Origin: Leucogyrophana mollusca
Lineage: Eukaryota; Basidiomycota; Agaricomycetes; Boletales
Length of the DNA: 25,673 bases
Assembly (NCBI GenBank): GCA_021014945.1
Contig: MU266656.1
Location: 1-25,673 of the forward strand
Direction: 5' to 3'
Both the position numbers and the translations under genes were made by a program. Every line of letters starts with the position of its first letter. Position 1 is the stretch's first letter. Below are positions 19,901 to 25,673 of the stretch, piece after piece. Below the pieces are notes generated by a model. The model had not been told where the DNA came from. It was given only the letters and a program-made list of their open reading frames with translations, and ran no database searches.

Positions 19901-20560
19901 GATGCTTTTATCGAACGACGCTGTGATGAGGAAATGTCCATCCGGTGAATACACAACCGACGACACAATATCCGTGTGGCCTTTTATGGGGCCGACGACA
20001 CTCTCGCCAGTCGAGATATCGAATACCCGAAAAAAGCCATCCTGGAAACCAACGGCAATCTGCGACCGATTCGGCGAGAATGCCACATAGAAGACCTCGT
20101 CATCACATTTCAGTGGTTCTCTGCCAGGTTCACCAGTGTCCGCGTCCCATAACCGTACCACCCCCTTAATGCCCATCGACGTAGCCGCAATCCAGCGTCC
20201 ATCTGGTGAATAGGCCACCCTATAAACATCACCTTTGATCTCGCGAACCACTTCCCGCCTCAACGCATCCCAAATCACCATCCCACCCTGATACACTCCA
20301 CTCGTAATTCTCCTGCCATCCGGAGATATGGCTATCCACAAGACTTTAGAATCATGCTGAAGCGGTTGCCCATCTTGCTTGCCGCTCTCGACGTCCCAAA
20401 CGATGACGGTTCTGTCGTCGGACGCGCTCGCGATATGCCGTCCGTCCGGGAAATACGCAACACACCTGACCCATGTGCTGTGCCCCTCGAAATGCCTTGT
20501 CGGACGGCGGGACACACGACGCGCTGCTGAAGATTCGATGGAGTTTGTTGGCGTCGACAT
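16950..20560 (-). CDS. WD40 beta-propeller protein with exon-modular tail, paralog B
   Basis: Seven exons by hand splicing: 20560-19616, 18164-18066, 18005-17904, 17826-17644, 17586-17395, 17340-17209 and 17153-16950 (TAG), giving 618 residues. Exon 1 is again exactly 315 codons with seven WD repeats (RHFEGHSTWVRCVAYFPDG at the first blade). Tail exons match paralog A, and every intron is phase 0. Exons 4 and 5 are tandem relatives (WSRNIREPWRRMRLRKSRVP and WSRTIRERWERIRSRKSRVP), a duplication paralog A lacks. The last exon has SDTESEDSDAESE followed by CLDAICYWVFLKRRR. Intron 1 is 1451 nt because a DNA transposon sits in it; the other introns are 54-77 nt. The intron after exon 2 has a weak donor (GTGCAC). 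Likely a scaffold protein; partner unknown. Confidence 0.78.
18291..19588. mobile_element. Non-autonomous CACTG-end DNA transposon in WD40 intron
   Basis: The ends are inverted repeats: CACTGTGGGAAGT at 18291-18303, and its complement ending in CAGTG at 19588. Both subterminal regions (about 150 nt each) are packed with atcagtgac/gtcactgat-type repeats in both orientations, typical of transposase-binding arrays. The interior has no frame resembling a transposase. Immediate flanks are ATAT on the left and GTAT on the right, an imperfect 4-bp target duplication. The block A paralog shows the empty site at about 9407-9420 (gagttagaaggagtattgg), confirming insertion. CACT ends suggest a CACTA-like family. 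Confidence 0.8.
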
Positions 20561-21500
20561 GGTGCGAGGCGAAGAAGATGACGGGTGGGGGGTTAGTGAA
20601 GGTGTTCGAGGCGACGTTGAGGGATGATGAGGTGTGGGGCACAGCTACTTCAAGGTGAGCCCCCTCTATATATGCTATGAGCATGCTATGCACATCTTCG
20701 GCGCCTCATGCTATTGGCAAGCGCTTGATGTTTTTAGAATACACAGGCTTAGGACATGGGTGCATCGTCTTCATCAACAGCACATACACTGCCCTCCACA
20801 TCCTTTTGCTACATCCTCGTCCTTCCTACTCCCTCTTCCGCTCAAACCGACGTCCCGGCCTCCAGGTCACTACGGCATCATCAACGGTAGCACCCCAGCG
20901 CTCACTGGAGTCATTTCACCCCTGCCCACAGCACATTGATGCGAAGAACAGGGCGTCACGTTTGCAGCATACACGGGCTTAGGACATGGGCGTCTGCGAC
21001 ATTCTCCCAGTGATTGAAGTGGGAGACACCCCCTCCCTGGCGACTACGTTTCGATCCACCAATCTTACCTTATACTGTCAACGAGATATAAACTAAAAGA
21101 TCAGCGCCTGCGACCACATTATGATAACCACGCGGCTACTCGATTCATGCGCTAATACCGGAGGTGCACGATATCAGCGGATATTGGACATGCAGGAGCC
21201 GTAGCATCAACCACACACACCCCGAACATTTGTCCTCTGGGTACACCCTGCACGACGCGGGGATACGTCTGCGCAATCATCTACGGCACGGATTTGCCCT
21301 CAATTCGGTACGATGATCTTAAGGACGAGTTCACTCACAAGGTACAGCGCACGGCCAGCATTTGCAGATCTTCGCCGAGCCCAACGAAGCTGATAGACAA
21401 CCCCTCACTATCACCCGCATGCGCTCCAACGTGAACACGATCACTTGCCGATTTTGATATACGCGTGTCTATCGGGGTGTCTATGGGCCCGGCGAAACGC
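20561..21500. other. Upstream region of WD40 gene B and degraded conserved stretch
   Basis: The stretch aligns with 10379-11400. Near the gene it is the promoter side. Farther out it carries the same unrecognised sequence as block A (gataaccacgcggctactcgattcatgcgctaata at 21122) in a broken frame, and a piece reading AEPNEADRQPLTITRMRSNV near 21378-21437. No product can be named. Confidence 0.35.
20667..20673 (-). promoter_or_regulatory. TATA-like element upstream of WD40 gene B
   Basis: TATATAT lies about 107 bp upstream of the ATG at 20560. The corresponding place in paralog A reads ctcttatgtcctc and lacks it, so the two promoters may differ. Confidence 0.3.
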
Positions 21501-21509
21501 AAGCGGCTG

Positions 21510-22216
21510 ACATGACATCACGCACTTTCATAAGGCCCTCTCGCGAGGGTACCATTGCCGATAACTTGGGATGTTCAGAGATACGAGAATGTTTCGAAGA
21601 AAATCAGTTCGACTATTTTACCGGAGGAGTATGAAGAGCTACTTAAACAAAGTCCTCGTGCGACGAAGTGGTGAGCTTACGTCGCAACAGTCGTGATTAC
21701 AAACCACCTGGAAGCGGAACAGCATGCATTGCGTCAGATCTCCCAGTCCAGTCGAGGCAAGCACACTCACATGCTCAAGGCCGTTTGGAGGATAAGGGCC
21801 GCAAGAGCGATAAAGTAGACGCTGACGCAATGCTTTGAAACGTTTCTGACAGCGTGGAGGAGGATTGACACGAGCGGGATGGGGGACCTGAATCCAAAGT
21901 ACGCCAACACTGAGAACGCAGCGATGATCGTGAAGATGATGGCGCCTGTTGTAATGAAGGAACACGAGCTCGTCTTACGTGGGAGCGTGGGGCGGAGCGG
22001 CGGTGGCGAGCCGGACAACGAAGCTGATGCAGTCGGTGACGGGCGAGATACTGTTACTATGCTTGAAGCTTGAAGACGCGACTTCACCGATCCATGAGGA
22101 TTGGAGGTGTCGGCAGGGGAATGGCCTTGTGTTGGCACGATATCAACATGGCCCAAGCTTTGGAAGTTTTGATCGTTGAGTCTGCACAACTTGGCTGTAC
22201 CATTTGCGTGTTCCAT
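21510..22216 (-). pseudogene. Membrane-protein gene remnant, block B (5' half)
   Basis: A reverse-strand frame from 22216 runs through a Ser/Pro-rich stretch into two hydrophobic segments (IIFTIIAAFSVLAYFGF and VYFIALAALILQTALS) and ends at a GTGAGT donor after 21771. A 27-nt exon (21707-21681) gives WFVITTVA, then GTAAGC. The next exon is damaged: the counterpart of block A SYLWIPQIIGN has a stop at the Trp position. Everything after that is deleted compared with block A. Function unknown; the protein was predicted to be membrane-embedded. Confidence 0.45.
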
Positions 22217-22769
22217 AGCGACACGGCCCCCTCCTGGTTGACGGAAAGAATGCCCCTACCCAGTGGTACTCACTCATCACTCAGACTGTCCAGCGGAGGC
22301 GAGTTTGAACCTTCCCGTTCCTTTCATGGCCAAAGTAGGATTGAAGATTCTATTGTTGATCAAGGTAGTCATATTTCTCAGGTGGTTACGGGGGAGGCTA
22401 ATACCAGCAGGGGTATGGTGGCGCCGGCTACTAAGCTTGGGTGAGCGACATGGCTTAGTGGATGGTTGATTTTGAGACTTAGATGAAGGAGAATGAAGGG
22501 TTTCTGCGGAGGAAATCGACGGTCTCGCGCGGCTGATGTCGGAGATTTCGGAAAAGCATTGCTATGGCCTGTTGTTGAAATGGTTTTGTGATGGTATTGA
22601 TACCGAATTGTCGCGTGCGTTCTCGGTTTCAATGTGATTGCAACGCTCACACACCTTGCACGCACCTACCATCCCTTGTACCTACTGTCGTTTTTCGGTC
22701 CATATCCTGCTTGTTCATACTGTCTCATAACCCTCCCAACTATAACTCACTCTCTACTACTTTTCCAGA
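22217..22769. other. Gap upstream of transposase gene
   Basis: No gene is supported. The last 130 bp are pyrimidine-rich and end in ctacttttccag just before the ATG, so they probably contain the promoter and 5' untranslated region of the transposase gene. Confidence 0.4.
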
Positions 22770-25619
22770 ATGGCCTCCCGGATGAAATTCTGTGATATCT
22801 GTCAACAAGAGTTCAAGAATCTCGGGTTTTCATCCCACAGGAAATCATGTGAGGCGAAGGCTCGAGCGTGGCGTGAAAACGAGGAGCTCGCAAGAGTAAT
22901 GCACGACGAGAGGAGGGAGTGGGAGATGCGGCAGCTGGAAAAAGATCCAGGTATGTGAATGCGAGAGTTTTGATCTGAGCACAAATTGATCATAGCTGTA
23001 TGCCGAAGTCATTCCAGTAGCGTCGACGTCCGCATCACAGGGTGTGTATAGTATCCCCATAATGTAGTCTCACCTGACCTCGCAGCTCGATAGCCCCCCC
23101 GTCTAATCCATGGGCACATGATCACATGGACGCCTCATTCAATGCGAATGAAATCGGTGAGCTATATGCGAAATATTTTACATTCTTTATACTGATTTGC
23201 TTCCAGATATTCCCCCTCTTTCCCCTCCCCCTCCTGATCCCAGCAACGACTCTCTCCCACGGGAGATCGATGATATCCAGACTGAATACCACCCACACAG
23301 CAATCGGCCCACGCAGGTCGATCGATTTGCCGATTTTCGCCGCAAGCATGAACCGACACCCCTTGTCCCCCCAAATCGGGAGCCGTGGAGGCCGTTCCGT
23401 ACCCGCCTCGACTTCGAGGTCGCGGAGCTTGCCCATGAGGCTGCAATGAGCAAGGGCCAAACAAATTGGCTCATCGGCTTGCTGCGACGTTGCGCAAGGG
23501 CAGATGAGAGGTTTACTCTCAATAACTATGCAGATCTCCGTGAGACGTGGGGTGCCGCCTCTCACAACCTAACGCCGGTATGTTTTTCTCATATCTCGTC
23601 GCGATATTGCTAATGATTATATCCACGAAGAAAAGTTTACAAAAGACGTAGTCTCTGTCCCCTTTCGTGACGAAAATTTGACCTTCGACGTTCATTATCG
23701 ACCACTCTGGGATTGGGCTTGTGACTTACTTCGTGACCCACAAGTTGGGCCTCATTTTGTATTTGATGCTGAACGTCTTTCAAAGTATAATGGATCATCA
23801 TTTGTGCGCTTTTACGACGAACCTTGGACAGTGGATGCATTCTGGCATGCTCAAGTATGTTTCGTATATATTCTCATTCATTGTACCTACCATTTACTAC
23901 AGTCACGCCTCCCACCGGGTGGAAAACCACTCGCGTTCATTCTATACGCTGACAAATCCAAGCTCTCGTCGTTTGGCAGAGAGAAAGGCTACCCCGTCGT
24001 AGCCCGCTGCGCAAACCTTCCTGTAGAGATTTGCAATGGCGATGGGGTGGGTGGCGGTCGAGTCGTAGGCTGGCTCCCCATCGTAAGTATTACTGGTGTC
24101 CCTGTGAACTAACCATAAATTAATGCGACGAATTTAGGTTAAAGAAGATAAGGCGCATTCGGGAAAGCCGGCATTCGTGAATTTCAAGAATGCTGTCTGG
24201 CACGAGTCATTCAAGAAGATTCTTGAATCTATTGCACCACATTCGAGGACTGGTTTTTGGTTTGAATGCTTGGACAAGGTTGTTCGCCTTTTTTTCCCGT
24301 TGATATTAATCCTATCGGCCGATTACGAAGAACAGTACGTTTGTTGTTGTGCGCTGAATGTTATGACATTGATCCCAACTGTGCAGATGCGTCATGACTT
24401 TAATTCGTGGTCTACGGAGCAATTTCCCTTGTCCTGTTTGTCTTATCCCTCGCGAAGAGCTGTCAAGCATGGCTCGAACTTATCCGCTGCGTACACGTGC
24501 TGACACACAGGCATTGGTGACATCTGCGAGGGAACAAGAACGAGCCGAAGATAAGGAGAAAATACTAAAATCCCAAGCCCTCCGTGACGTGGACGTAAGT
24601 GTTTGTATCTATCTCTCAAGTCGGCCTTCAAAATAGTGGCCAACACTGACGTGTATCGAGCGACGTCTTTTGACAGGCTACATGCACACGGGGGACTTTT
24701 CTCCGATCACTTATGGGTGGAGTTCCAGCAGCTAGTTGAAGCTAAAGGTCGAGATGCACTGGCAAAGATTGATAGGAGGTATCACCTCCTTTTTCGTGGT
24801 GATTACTGCAGACGTGTTGATGTGCAGCATAGCTATGATGCATTGCCACGTTGGCACAATTTAAACCACTTCGAGCAAGTTATGTCTATATCGTTTACTG
24901 ATGGCACGAAGAATGAAGACATCGCCAAGGTATGATTCTCGATATTGTTGTGTACAGGAGTTCTCACCTATAATACAACAGTTACTTATTTTCGCTGCCC
25001 ACGATATATTCATCGTGTCGCAGAACGATCTTGGTCACCTCCTTTTGCAGTGCATTCGCGCCTTTGTCGACGTGGATATGTTTGCAGCGTTTGAAGTCCA
25101 CACGGAGGAGACGATTGCAGCCGGAAGAGTGGCACTTCAGGTCTTCTCTGATCTTATGGAGGTAAGTCTTTCTTTGTAGTATAAACACTTGCTCACTCCG
25201 CCACAGAAATACATCGCGAAAACTGGGACCGAAGACGGTGCAAAGTCATGGAATTTCATCAAGAAACACTCAAATTCTCACCTCTTCGACGACATCATAT
25301 GGAAAGGTGTCACTCGGAACCTCACCACGAAGATGAACGAAAAGATGCACGGCCCACTGAAAGACTCGTACAAGCTTCGTACAAACTTTAAGAACGTTGC
25401 TGGCCAGGTTTGTCGTTCCTGACATGTGCCGGGACACCATTTGATCTCATATTTATGCAGATCCTTCAAGCCGATCACTGTTCCCTTGTCGCAGAGTCTA
25501 TATGCTCTCAAATTGACGCTCTTGACAGCTATCTTACCACACAAGGAAATATCGAGGACGATGATGCGCTGACCGGCGAGCTGAGGCAAAACACACACAC
25601 AACCAAAACCAAAACCTAA
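22770..25619 (+). CDS. Plavaka-type (CACTA-related) transposase, multi-exon
   Basis: Hand-spliced exons: 22770-22950, 23009-23045, 23086-23156, 23207-23577, 23636-23854, 23903-24082, 24138-24334, 24387-24594, 24621-24929, 24982-25161, 25207-25407 and 25461-25619 (TAA), about 770 codons. The N-terminus has a zinc finger (CDICQQEF, then HRKSC). Family landmarks follow: DVHYRPLWDWACDLLRDP, RFYDEPWTVDAFWHAQ, ILYADKSKLSSFG, GGGRVVGWLPIV, LILSADYEEQ, CPVCLIPREEL, SFDRLHAHGGLFSDHLW, LNHF and IFAAHD. The Asp in YADKS (about residue 310) and in SADYEE (about 415) are likely catalytic acids. It would cut and move its own DNA. The 24595-24620 gap is only 26 nt, too short for an ordinary intron, so the copy may be damaged. 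The C-terminus may continue past the window. Confidence 0.8.
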
Positions 25620-25673
25620 GACTAGCTATAGGTCGAGGCTATCGAGGTATGTGGTCGAACCTCGTCGAACGCT
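25620..25673. other. Right edge, possibly further transposase exon or intron
   Basis: Only 54 bases remain. Plavaka transposases usually continue beyond this point, and a ctataggtcgaggc acceptor-like stretch at about 25625-25640 could start another exon. It cannot be decided within the window. Confidence 0.25.

Larger units (their letters stand above)
15930..22216 (+). repeat. Segmental duplication, block B
   Basis: This is the second copy of the segment at 7050-13500, in direct orientation, with the same order of P450 remnant, WD40 gene, unrecognised stretch and membrane-protein remnant. Relative to block A it has gained a 1.3-kb transposon (18291-19588) and one extra WD40 tail exon. It lacks about 240 bp of the P450 remnant and about 1.4 kb between 21440 and 21500. 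Confidence 0.85.

Overview
The window looks like transposon-rich DNA of a mushroom-forming basidiomycete (Agaricomycete). The evidence is a Ty3/Gypsy retroelement of fungal type, a many-intron Plavaka-type transposase gene, fungal-style introns (mostly about 50-80 nt, GTRNGT donors, CTAAC/CTGAY branch sites), and a family-expanded WD40 gene beside decayed cytochrome P450 pieces. No bacterial operons, rRNA, CRISPR array or convincing tRNA gene was seen.

Layout. (1) Positions 1-6900 hold a Ty3/Gypsy element on the + strand: part of a 5' LTR, gag with a zinc knuckle, a -1 frameshift signal at the gag/pol junction, and one pol frame (protease, RT, RNase H, integrase) broken only by two TGA codons. 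No 3' LTR matching the 5' end is seen. (2) Positions ~7050-13500 (block A) and ~15930-22216 (block B) are two diverged copies of one segment in direct orientation. Each has, in order, a P450 remnant (+), a WD40 gene (-), an unrecognised conserved stretch, and a membrane-protein gene remnant (-). The spacer 13560-15930 holds no gene I can name. (3) Inside block B, intron 1 of the WD40 gene carries a 1.3-kb non-autonomous DNA transposon with CACTG-type inverted ends. (4) Positions 22770-25619 encode a Plavaka-type transposase (+) in about 12 exons, running to the right edge.

The most interesting content is the WD40 pair. By hand splicing, both are intact genes of seven exons (559 and 618 residues). 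Exon 1 is exactly 315 codons in both and encodes a seven-bladed propeller; the low-complexity, basic tail is spread over six small exons. Every intron is phase 0, and each paralog has a tandem duplication of a different tail exon, so the tails have changed by in-frame exon duplication while the propeller length stayed constant. The best mechanistic signal in the retroelement is a GGGAAAT slippery heptamer followed 5 nt later by a GC-rich stem-loop at the end of gag.

All gene models are hand-made from splice consensus, open frame and comparison of the two paralogs; no search or RNA data were available.
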